Positions 6,212 to 13,036 of a DNA stretch of 35,066 bases are shown here, in pieces (position 1 is the first letter of the stretch; the number at the start of each line of letters is the position of its first letter). Source of the stretch: Shinella yambaruensis. Lineage in GTDB: Bacteria; Pseudomonadota; Alphaproteobacteria; Rhizobiales; Rhizobiaceae. The notes under the pieces were generated by a model. The model had not been told where the DNA came from and did no database searches. It saw only the letters and a program-made list of their open reading frames with translations. Location of the stretch: NCBI RefSeq assembly GCF_022899355.1, contig NZ_JALJCK010000027.1:1-35066 (forward strand), given 5' to 3'. The position numbers and the translations under genes were made by a program.

Positions 6212-6508
6212 ATGAACCGGTACATTTTACTGCTCTCCCTTATCTTATTCCCCGTCGAAGGGCGCTCCCAAGATGTACCCGGTCCGGCCGCCGCTGCGAT
6301 GGAAGGATGCATGATTTATCGTCTTACCCATGGGAATGATGGTCGGTCATCACTCAAGCTCATTGAAGAATGCAGCGACGACTTCAGTGCATACATTGAA
6401 GAGTGCATGCAGACCACTAACTTAGAGAAGTCGAGTTGTCTTCTCGCGGGGGCAAGTGCTGCCTATGGGACCACATATCGCGTCACAGGCAAGTATCCTG
6501 AGGAGTAG
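6212..6508 (+). CDS. Small secreted four-cysteine protein
   Basis: This 98-residue protein begins MNRYILLLSLILFPVEGRSQ, a plausible Sec signal peptide with cleavage near residue 19. The mature part holds four cysteines (contexts EGCM, EECS, EECM, SSCL), compatible with two disulfides in the periplasm or outside. The ATG at 6212 has GGAGA six bases upstream. No family is recognised. It is in frame with the preceding gene fragment but has its own start signals. On an integrated element such a secreted product may act in lysogenic conversion or superinfection exclusion; this is speculation. Confidence 0.68.
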   Translation: MNRYILLLSLILFPVEGRSQDVPGPAAAAMEGCMIYRLTHGNDGRSSLKLIEECSDDFSAYIEECMQTTNLEKSSCLLAGASAAYGTTYRVTGKYPEE

Positions 6509-6569
6509 AGGAGATTAATGCGGGCTGCAAATAAGTCAGACGGAATCGCGATGCTATGTAGCCGAGGCC

Positions 6570-7067
6570 CTACACGGAATTAGCTTGCGACTGTAGGCTA
6601 CGGTTACGAGTTCCGGCAGTTTTCATAAACCGTTGCGCCTGGCTATAGGTGATCCCGCTCTTCTCCTCCACCCATACACCGAAATGCCCGCGGGGCAGCT
6701 TGGCTTTGATCGCGAGGAGTTCGGCGCCCATCGTGGCCATCTTCTCATCAGATACGCGCTCATAGCGCTGGGGAAGCCGTACAGGCGCGTTCTTTGGATT
6801 GGGCAGACGGAATGCCTCCGGGCTGTAAAGGCGATTGTGCGCCTCTCTGGCGGCGTTCTGGTGAGATATAGAGAGGCCCTGGAATTGTCGCACCGTCATG
6901 CCGAGGCCGAAAGCCAGTTCGGCGATGGCCCGTCGCTTCGGATCTGCCATCTTTCGAATCGCCACGATCTGCCAGTTATTGAGGTGGCGCATCGTTCCGA
7001 CACCATCGACTTCAATTTCTGTGATCAATCTTCGACCTTCCATTAGATAGGTTGAAGAAATTCCCAT
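6570..7067 (-). CDS. DUF3102-like phage protein, possibly truncated
   Basis: This is a leftward protein of about 165 residues. The first part (residues about 25-75, LNNWQIVAIRKMADPKRRAIAELAFGLGM) looks like a helical DNA-binding or regulatory region. Residues about 115-150 read ELLAIKAKLPRGHFGVWVEE then TYSQAQRFMKTAG, the lead-in of DUF3102-type phage proteins. The family normally continues with a segment like the fragment at 5735-5949, whereas this protein stops soon after, so it may be a 3'-truncated copy or a fusion. The start at 7067 is uncertain; ATG 7043 is an alternative. Function is unknown. Confidence 0.55.
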   Translation of the reverse strand: MGISSTYLMEGRRLITEIEVDGVGTMRHLNNWQIVAIRKMADPKRRAIAELAFGLGMTVRQFQGLSISHQNAAREAHNRLYSPEAFRLPNPKNAPVRLPQRYERVSDEKMATMGAELLAIKAKLPRGHFGVWVEEKSGITYSQAQRFMKTAGTRNRSLQSQANSV

Positions 7068-7169
7068 TGTCAGCTGGGGACCCGTTGGGCATTAGGGCGC
7101 TCCTGGGTCTTTTGCCCGATGTCCAGAATGATTACCAAGACCAGCTCGTGATCCGCATCCCAGACGGGA

Positions 7170-7427
7170 TCAAGGAGCATGCTCGTATGTTTCGACACTG
7201 AATGCATACGTGGTGAGAGAGCCAGAACCAGACGACGTAGTGCATCCAACGTACACACGTTGCCCAGCTCCTACCCTCTTTTTTGTTCTAGTTACACCGG
7301 GTCCGGCCGCGCCCCCCCTTGTGATCTTTATGGTTGCCAGAACATTCCTATCCGCAAAATTATTCTTTACGTAAGCCTCTTCTCCGAGCTGACCGCAACG
7401 ATCGCCGTAAACAATTGTCACACTCAT
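7170..7427 (-). CDS. Small hypothetical protein
   Basis: This is an 85-residue protein without recognised family. It starts MSVTIVYGDRCGQLGEEAY and contains a lysine-flanked GPGVTRTKKRVGAGQRVYVGC segment, predicted beta-rich and soluble. The ATG at 7427 has GGAG 11 bases upstream; a start at 7478 is possible but lacks a site. It diverges from the gene at 7529 and is more AT-rich than the chromosome, as are the neighbouring cargo genes. Coding status is moderately supported. Confidence 0.5.
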   Translation of the reverse strand: MSVTIVYGDRCGQLGEEAYVKNNFADRNVLATIKITRGGAAGPGVTRTKKRVGAGQRVYVGCTTSSGSGSLTTYAFSVETYEHAP

Positions 7428-7467
7428 TGCTTCAGTCTCCGCCCTAATGTCAATCGAACTACAACTG

Positions 7468-7496
7468 TTGCACGCCACGCGTAGTCGTACTATAGA
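7468..7496 (+). promoter_or_regulatory. Promoter of the 94-residue cargo gene
   Basis: TTGCAC (7468-7473), a 17-base spacer and TATAGA (7491-7496) form a good sigma-70 promoter. The predicted start near 7503 lies about 26 bases before the ATG at 7529. Confidence 0.65.
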
Positions 7497-7528
7497 ATCA
7501 TCTACTTAAAATAGCGAGAGGAAACCTC

Positions 7529-7813
7529 ATGCCTAGATCATTGGAAGAAGCTCCCGCGGCGCGTGAGGACATGAATCTCATTGGAGCGCGGAAGGGCGAT
7601 CACACCGCGGAGATTTATGTTGATGAGGAGACTATCGCTATTGGGCCGGATGACCAAATATACGGCAATTGGCGGAGCACACCACAGGCTGCGTGCGAAG
7701 ATAAAGGTCGAACTGTATGGTTTTACCGCAAGCAACTTGGATTTTCGGAAGTGGTCTTGGTCTGCACTAGCTCTGCCGGAATGGTCTCGAGGTTTGACAT
7801 CTCCGCTGAGTGA
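7529..7813 (+). CDS. Small hypothetical cargo protein
   Basis: This is a 94-residue soluble protein of unknown function. It has AGAGGAAAC before the ATG, a good promoter at 7468-7496 and a terminator immediately after its stop, so it is a self-contained transcription unit within the element. The middle reads KGDHTAEIYVDEETIAIGPDDQIYGNW, suggesting a beta-rich domain. Independent control at the edge of the structural block is typical for genes expressed from the integrated state, such as immunity or exclusion functions, but no homology supports a specific role. Confidence 0.68.
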   Translation: MPRSLEEAPAAREDMNLIGARKGDHTAEIYVDEETIAIGPDDQIYGNWRSTPQAACEDKGRTVWFYRKQLGFSEVVLVCTSSAGMVSRFDISAE

Positions 7814-7817
7814 TATC

Positions 7818-7836
7818 GCCCTGCTTTGGGCTTTTT
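7818..7836 (+). terminator. Terminator of the cargo gene
   Basis: GCCC (7818-7821) pairs with GGGC (7828-7831) and is followed by TTTTT. The stem is short, but the position, four bases past the stop codon, fits. Confidence 0.5.
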
Positions 7837-7942
7837 CGTGTTACTCACCCCTACTCAGCAAGCCGAAGCCCTCGCCTACAGAGGTGAAGAAGACCACGGC
7901 GAGCCGGAATTCGCTCGATAACCTTCATTGAATTCTTGTTTC

Positions 7943-7965
7943 AACCCCGCCCATTCGGCGGGGTT
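7943..7965. terminator. Terminator after the tail spike gene
   Basis: AACCCCGCC (7943-7951) and GGCGGGGTT (7957-7965) form a perfect 9-bp stem with a five-base loop. It sits 12 bases past the stop of the leftward tail spike gene, where the long leftward transcript should end. The T-run is stronger on the plus strand, so it may serve both directions. Confidence 0.7.
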
Positions 7966-7977
7966 TTGCATTACTGT

Positions 7978-10212
7978 TCACCCCTGTACATCTGCCGTAA
8001 AACTGCTGCTGAGGGTGATCGCATCTCCAGGAGCGGCAACAAACCCCGTAAGCTTAAGGAAAAGATTTCCCGCGCCGGTCATGTCTACAGTCGTGTCTCC
8101 CGAAGAGACGTGACCGGTCGAACCGTTTAGACGCACTTCAAACTCAACGCGCTGGGACGAGGCTCCGCGAACATACAGGTAGAAATCTGCAGCCCATTGC
8201 CCGGTAAATGTACTTGGGATTGTTGCCGACGACACACTCGTTCCAGCCGCATCCAAATTAGTGTTGCCGATGCGGAAACGCAGTATCTTGTCCGCTCCTG
8301 TCCCAGTTGTACTTCCTGCGATCCGGACATGCAGGGCTTTTCCAACATAGTTCGACGAAGGTGGACCTTTCCATTCGCCGGCATTGAGCGTGAACGACGC
8401 AAGGAACGTCTCGACACCGCTCGAATTGGCTACCGTTCCCGGAACTATGGTCCGATCTGCCGTGATGGTGGAGATCGCCTTTGCGTACCGCGGGCTCGCC
8501 GTGGATGACTCCCGCCGCACGATATTGCGAGTGTTCGCGTCCGCCGTCCCGTCGTTGTAGTTGATGCCCGGATCGTCCTGAAGATCGCCGCCGGGCGCCT
8601 CCCAGATGGCGGTTTCATTATTCGAGAATATGGCCGTCGAATCTACATGCGCGCGCGCATTGGCCCCGATCTCAAGCCCGATGAAGAAATCATCGATGTC
8701 GGCATTCACATGACCTGTGCAGCCTTCCCGCACGGCGATGCCGCGACCGGTTCCACTGCCCCGCAGGATCGGCATATCGCCAGCAATTGGGTTTCCATTG
8801 GTCTCGTCCATCTTGTAGCCGATGGCATGATAGACGTTGAACAATTCCTGAATGCACGCATTGGAGCCTGCGCCCGCCCCCATGTCGAAGATGCCGCCCG
8901 ACACATAGAGGCTGCACCGCCGCTGGGCATCGATACCGTTTGCGCCGGCAAAATCGAAATGCACGTTGTCGGTCGCAAGCACGGAGTCTTCCACTGCCGC
9001 AAGCTGCGTTCGCGTCCAGTTGACAAAGGCAACGTCCTTCACCTTGAATTTCGCCCCAGAGACGCCGCGAATTCCGATGGTGGTTGCTGCCGTGCCGTCT
9101 ATGACCGCAGTCGGCACGTTCGGATGGCCGCCAACGTCCGGCCCTTTGATTTCAATGAGCTTTTCGCTCGAAAGGCCGAAGGGGATGGTAGCGACAACAG
9201 CCGACGCACCCGTATAGGTGCCAGCGGCTGACTGGACAATCCACTTGCCGCGCAGCACCGGCCCGTAGAAGGCGAGATCGTTAAGGGCGCTTTGGAGCGT
9301 GGCCTTCGGCTCCCCGTCTCCAAGTCCATCATTCGTATTGTCGCCCGCCGGGTCCAGATAGATGACGTTCGTGTCTGCGCGCTCGTTCGTGATGTGCCAA
9401 ACGTTGCTGCCGCGAAGGACGCGGCCGGGACCGCTATGCTTGACGCTATGGAAATTCGCAATGGACTCGGTCGTGAGAAAGTCAGCGTCCGGCCATGCTA
9501 CCTCACCGCCGGTCACGTCCGCCCATGTGACGACCTTCTGAACGGCAATTGTGTCGTCCTCCGCTCCATCACCGACAGCTCCTTGCATGTATGGCGTGAC
9601 GGCCAGCTCATCCACGGCCCACCAACGTCCATCATTCTGGAACTTCAGGTCGTAGGACGGCTCGCTATCTACGACCTTGTAAAAGGCCCCCCCGATCACA
9701 GTCGCGGGGTCGCCGGGCATCGGGTCGTAGGCCTCGACATAGACGCGTTCAACATCGGCAGGGATGAGGGCAAGGTCTGCCTCGCGGAACGACGGGATGC
9801 GATAAATGCCCGTCGTGATCGTCATGACGTCGCCGACGGCCAAGCCTGAATCCGCTATAGCTCGGCCATTTGTCGCGGAGAACACGGCGATGTTATCCAA
9901 GACCGACGAACTTGGCCCCACTACCGTGCCGGTGGAGATCGGTCCAATCGTGGCACCGTTGACGCGGGCATAAAGACCGATATTCGTGCACCAGATATCG
10001 CCGTCTTGGGGATTGTTTGGCGCCACGCCGACACTGATCGCGAATCCGGCTCTAGCGGAGGTGGAGGCGGTCGTGATGAGCGGCCCCGACATGGTGTCGC
10101 CGGCACGATTTACTGGCGTATAGCCAAGCTCATCCTGCTTTGAGGAGAAGGCCAAATTCCATTGTGCGGGCGTCGGTACGTAGGCGTACGACCATCCAGG
10201 CGAAGTACCCAT
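7978..10212 (-). CDS. Phage tail spike protein, beta-helix type
   Basis: This is a 744-residue receptor-binding protein. The N-terminus contains the tail-fibre motif DELGYTPVNRAGDTMSGPL (residues about 27-45). Near residue 210 the MQGAVGDGAEDDTIAVQ segment is the usual entry into a right-handed beta-helix (pectate-lyase-like) domain, followed by repeated short strands to about residue 560 and a C-terminal beta-sandwich rich in threonine and serine. Spikes of this kind bind or degrade surface polysaccharide. It follows the glycine-rich fibre gene by 16 bases and ends the leftward operon. Notably, no baseplate or tail-tube gene is nearby to carry it. Confidence 0.85.
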   Translation of the reverse strand: MGTSPGWSYAYVPTPAQWNLAFSSKQDELGYTPVNRAGDTMSGPLITTASTSARAGFAISVGVAPNNPQDGDIWCTNIGLYARVNGATIGPISTGTVVGPSSSVLDNIAVFSATNGRAIADSGLAVGDVMTITTGIYRIPSFREADLALIPADVERVYVEAYDPMPGDPATVIGGAFYKVVDSEPSYDLKFQNDGRWWAVDELAVTPYMQGAVGDGAEDDTIAVQKVVTWADVTGGEVAWPDADFLTTESIANFHSVKHSGPGRVLRGSNVWHITNERADTNVIYLDPAGDNTNDGLGDGEPKATLQSALNDLAFYGPVLRGKWIVQSAAGTYTGASAVVATIPFGLSSEKLIEIKGPDVGGHPNVPTAVIDGTAATTIGIRGVSGAKFKVKDVAFVNWTRTQLAAVEDSVLATDNVHFDFAGANGIDAQRRCSLYVSGGIFDMGAGAGSNACIQELFNVYHAIGYKMDETNGNPIAGDMPILRGSGTGRGIAVREGCTGHVNADIDDFFIGLEIGANARAHVDSTAIFSNNETAIWEAPGGDLQDDPGINYNDGTADANTRNIVRRESSTASPRYAKAISTITADRTIVPGTVANSSGVETFLASFTLNAGEWKGPPSSNYVGKALHVRIAGSTTGTGADKILRFRIGNTNLDAAGTSVSSATIPSTFTGQWAADFYLYVRGASSQRVEFEVRLNGSTGHVSSGDTTVDMTGAGNLFLKLTGFVAAPGDAITLSSSFTADVQG

Positions 10213-10228
10213 GGCGTCACCTACCTAA

Positions 10229-11281
10229 TCAGAACAAAGGAGTGACGATGACGAGGCCCGGGGACCCGTTGCCGCCATTACGATTTGGGCCGGCATCAAG
10301 GTTGTTGGCCGATCCACCGCCACCAGCGCCGAACCCGCTGCCCCATCCGGCACTGGTATTGGACGAGCCATTGCCGCCCGCACCGTAAGGTCCGCTCGCG
10401 CCGAGGCCACCGTGGCCGATAACGACAGAATTGATACCAGCATTGCCGGGACCACCAGACATGCCTTCGATGTTCAGATCACCGCCGGTTCCGTCGCCAC
10501 CAGTTGCATAGGTCGTGAAGGCATAGCCGTTGGACAGAACGACGGCGCCACCATCGCCGCCCGTGGCGGAGCACACGCTGCCGAAGCTAGACGTACCGCC
10601 ATTTGGCCCGGCACCCGTACCGCCGACACCGCCAGCACCGATAGTGACGGCATAACTCGAATTGGGCCCAACAATCAGTTTCCGCGCGATGCCGCCTGCT
10701 GCGCCCCCGCCGCCGATACGGATTTCACCGACGCCAGGCGTTGCGCCGCCCCCACCAGCACCCCCGGCCCCAACAACGATAACATCCAGCGCTCGGCATC
10801 CGGTCGGCGTCGAATAGGTCTGATTGGTCGTGATGTAGACGGGAGCGCCAAGGACGTATTGCGACGAGGTTTGAACCACCAACGGCACCCAGTTTGCGCC
10901 ACCACTGTTCGGGTTTGTGGTGTTGTCGTCCACCGTGTTGAGGTAGAGCGTGCCCGCCGTATTGCCGATGACGATTGCGCCCTGCGGGTAGCCGCCGATG
11001 GCGGTCGAGAAGTCACTATCGTAGGGCACGGCGCCGCCCGCGCCCTGCCAGCGCGACCACTGCGTGATCTGGCGCAGGATGCCGTTGAAGTCCTGCCCGA
11101 ACGGAGGAACGCCGCCAGCGCCGACAGGCAGGAAGGTGAGAGGCGGGAATCCCGTCGTGAGCGAGGCCGCGCCGTCCTGAATACCGACTTGAGATGCTTC
11201 GGGGATGGTTCGGATGTACGAGCCGCTTGCACTGTTGCCAAACGGGATCGGGAACCGAGCCGGGAGGTCGGAGATCTTCAT
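10229..11281 (-). CDS. Glycine-rich phage tail fibre / adhesin
   Basis: This is a 350-residue tail protein. Residues about 45-115 show the fibre attachment pattern FPPLTFLPVGAGGVPPFGQD, then NGILRQITQW, then GGYPQGAIVIGN and VDDNTTNP. From about residue 165 it turns into a glycine-rich domain (GGAGGGGA, GGGGAAGG, GAGGVGGTG and more) ending PGLVIVTPLF, the form of polyglycine-helix host-recognition tips. The start at 11281 follows GGAG and overlaps the stop of a possible upstream ORF in ATGA. Adsorption to the host surface is the likely role. Confidence 0.85.
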   Translation of the reverse strand: MKISDLPARFPIPFGNSASGSYIRTIPEASQVGIQDGAASLTTGFPPLTFLPVGAGGVPPFGQDFNGILRQITQWSRWQGAGGAVPYDSDFSTAIGGYPQGAIVIGNTAGTLYLNTVDDNTTNPNSGGANWVPLVVQTSSQYVLGAPVYITTNQTYSTPTGCRALDVIVVGAGGAGGGGATPGVGEIRIGGGGAAGGIARKLIVGPNSSYAVTIGAGGVGGTGAGPNGGTSSFGSVCSATGGDGGAVVLSNGYAFTTYATGGDGTGGDLNIEGMSGGPGNAGINSVVIGHGGLGASGPYGAGGNGSSNTSAGWGSGFGAGGGGSANNLDAGPNRNGGNGSPGLVIVTPLF

Positions 11282-11628
11282 GGATTACGCTCCACAGTTG
11301 GGGAAAGGAACCGCGAAGCGGTACGGAGAATGGGTTGCCGGCCCGGCTTCCGGTCGTCACGAAAGGCTGTCCGGCTGCCGCTGTTGTCGCGCACACCTGC
11401 GGCTGGTGCGCCCGTGAAGAGGACGACACGGGGAAACTCGCGAATTGAGAACGTCACCCCACCGCCCCAGGAAGCGGAAACGGCAGGGTGACGATATTGC
11501 TGGCCCGGCTCCATTCCTGCGAAGGAGACGATAGGAGACTGTCCAGCTGCGGCGGTTCTCTCGGACACCGGCCGCTGGTCCGCCCATACGCGAAAGCGAT
11601 GAAAACGCATGGGGACTACCATGATCAC
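11278..11628 (-). CDS. Possible 116-residue linker gene
   Basis: An open frame fills the 343-bp gap between the coiled-coil gene and the tail fibre. It starts at GTG 11628, overlapping the upstream stop as GTGA, and ends overlapping the fibre start as ATGA, exactly the coupling seen throughout this operon. Against it, the protein is arginine-rich and low in structure, and two imperfect DNA repeats (11308-11412, 11470-11586) do not stay in one reading frame. No family is recognised. It could be a real small gene, a frameshifted one, or non-coding sequence. Confidence 0.38.
   Translation of the reverse strand: MIMVVPMRFHRFRVWADQRPVSERTAAAGQSPIVSFAGMEPGQQYRHPAVSASWGGGVTFSIREFPRVVLFTGAPAAGVRDNSGSRTAFRDDRKPGRQPILRTASRFLSPTVERNP
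11308..11412. repeat. Imperfect direct repeat, copy 1
   Basis: Shares GGCCCGGCT, CTGTCC(A/G)GCTGC and the CTGGTSCGCCC end with 11470-11586 in the same order. Judged by eye, about two thirds of positions agree over about 90 bp. Confidence 0.45.
11470..11586. repeat. Imperfect direct repeat, copy 2
   Basis: Second copy of the repeat at 11308-11412, slightly longer. The homologous stretches are not in a constant reading frame across both copies, suggesting duplication followed by small insertions or deletions. Confidence 0.45.
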
Positions 11629-12323
11629 ACCTCCGGCAGCGGCGCGTCTGCGTCCGCGGTCAGGGCGTTAAATGCCTGTTTCCAAGGGGCGATGATGTGG
11701 GCGACCTCGGGCGAATTGATCGACTTCCCTGCTCCGGGGATCACCTCAAGCGGATTGTCCAGAAGGCGCTCGCGACGGCGCTTCGCTTCGGAAGGAGGCC
11801 ATGAGGTGTCGCGACTGTTAAGAAACACGAGAACAGCGAGATCAGGACCCAGCTTTTCCAACGCGTCACGAACGCGGGCCTCGATCTCAGCCGCCCTCGT
11901 CACCATCAGCGCCGACGCGGCGTTTTCAACCCGGGTGACGGCCGATTCCAGAACACGTTCTGCGTTCTCGACTGACGTTTCCAGGCTAAGGCGGGCCTGC
12001 TGGGCCGCCGACATGATTTCCTCGGCGTCGGCAAGACGCTGCTGGGCTGCCTTCAGATCAGTGTCAAGCAGATCAGTGCCATCAATGGCTCTCTGAGCCG
12101 AACGCTGGGCGCGACTGTCGATAAGCTCGGAGACGTTTTCCGTGGCCTGATCGATCTCATGGTTGAGATCCCAAGTGCGCCTTTCGGCACGCTCATGAGC
12201 CGCTGCGATGCGATCACGCTCGGCCTTTGCCTGGGCATGGGCATCAATAGCGCGGCGCAGCTCGACGCGAAGTGGGTCGTCTTGTGCCGGCGCGGTTCTT
12301 GCGATCTTGAGAATGTTCCTCAT
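11625..12323 (-). CDS. Coiled-coil protein of unknown function
   Basis: This is a 232-residue protein whose residues about 15-150 form a long alanine/arginine/glutamate-rich helix with heptad spacing, a predicted coiled coil. A short globular tail follows (DLAVLVFLNSRDTSWPPSEAKRRRERLLDNP). No family is recognised. In its position, after the terminase block and before the tail fibres, complete phages carry portal and head genes; its helical character recalls scaffolding or connector proteins, but this is only positional inference. The start at 12323 has GGAGG nine bases upstream and overlaps the preceding 29-codon gene by ATGA. Confidence 0.75.
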   Translation of the reverse strand: MRNILKIARTAPAQDDPLRVELRRAIDAHAQAKAERDRIAAAHERAERRTWDLNHEIDQATENVSELIDSRAQRSAQRAIDGTDLLDTDLKAAQQRLADAEEIMSAAQQARLSLETSVENAERVLESAVTRVENAASALMVTRAAEIEARVRDALEKLGPDLAVLVFLNSRDTSWPPSEAKRRRERLLDNPLEVIPGAGKSINSPEVAHIIAPWKQAFNALTADADAPLPEV

Positions 12324-12409
12324 TTCGCGGCACCTCCGACCGACGCCGAACCGATCGGTGAAGCGCCGATCACGAACGGCTTTGCAGCTGGCTTGGGCTT
12401 ACGTGCCAT
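12320..12409 (-). CDS. 29-residue mini-gene
   Basis: A 29-codon frame starts at ATG 12409, with GAGGGG seven bases before it inside the end of the upstream gene, and ends in TGA overlapping the next start (ATGA). The peptide begins MARKPKPAAKPF and continues with a small glycine/serine/alanine tail, so it is basic and unstructured. Strong ribosome binding site and perfect coupling on the downstream side support translation. Its role is unknown; it may mainly couple translation of the two larger genes. Confidence 0.6.
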   Translation of the reverse strand: MARKPKPAAKPFVIGASPIGSASVGGAAK

Positions 12410-12410
12410 C

Positions 12411-13025
12411 TCAGCGCCCCTCTACCGCGATGCGAGCGGCGTCCGGCCAGCGTTGGGCAAAGCTCTTCTCGCTGGCAGCGGATACGGGCGTGCGCTTTTT
12501 CGGTTTGGCGAGCGGCGCATCGCTTTTGATGCGGGCGATGTCCGGAAATCGCTCGGCGAAACTTGAGCGCCCCGGCATGGCGCGATCAGACGCGCGCACG
12601 TCTGCACTGCTGTTGCCGGCAATCATCTCAGGATCAGGCGGGTTGTCCTTGGCCGGACCGCGCTCGTCCTCTTCGCTGTCTTCAGCGTCGGCTTCAACGC
12701 ATGCTTTGCGGATCGCTGCCCAACCTTCCTCAGAAAGCGATGCGGCGAGCTTCCGGAGCGCCCCTATATCGAGAGCCGGCTTTCGGGCCTCCGGCTCTCC
12801 TTCATCGAATGTGAGGCCGTATCGCGAAGCATCGAACTTGCCGCCCTTCGAGAAATCCGACACCGGCACCCGCAAGGACTTGCCGGGTACGCGGCGCATG
12901 TTCTTCGGCGCGCCGTCAAAAGCGCCTTCGGGAGCGGGATGGGTGAGATGCGGGTTCGCCTTCAGGAAAACTGCGAAGTTATGCAGTTCCAAGTCGGAGA
13001 GCAGTTTATCGGGATGGCCGTTCAT
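12411..13025 (-). CDS. Unknown protein with duplicated C-terminal motif
   Basis: This is a 204-residue protein of unknown function lying directly after the large terminase. Residues 1-110 appear globular (DLELHNFAVFLKANPHLTHP ... LGALRKLAASLSEEGWAAIRKA type helices). Residues 111-150 are a disordered acidic linker. The C-terminus holds two copies of a short motif, SFAERFPDIARI (155-166) and SFAQRWPDAARI (188-199), joined by a basic proline-rich spacer. The start at 13025 has AAGGA eight bases upstream. Paired amphipathic motifs on a flexible tail resemble docking peptides; binding to a helper capsid or portal would fit but is conjecture. Confidence 0.75.
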   Translation of the reverse strand: MNGHPDKLLSDLELHNFAVFLKANPHLTHPAPEGAFDGAPKNMRRVPGKSLRVPVSDFSKGGKFDASRYGLTFDEGEPEARKPALDIGALRKLAASLSEEGWAAIRKACVEADAEDSEEDERGPAKDNPPDPEMIAGNSSADVRASDRAMPGRSSFAERFPDIARIKSDAPLAKPKKRTPVSAASEKSFAQRWPDAARIAVEGR

Positions 13026-13036
13026 CGCGGTTCCTT

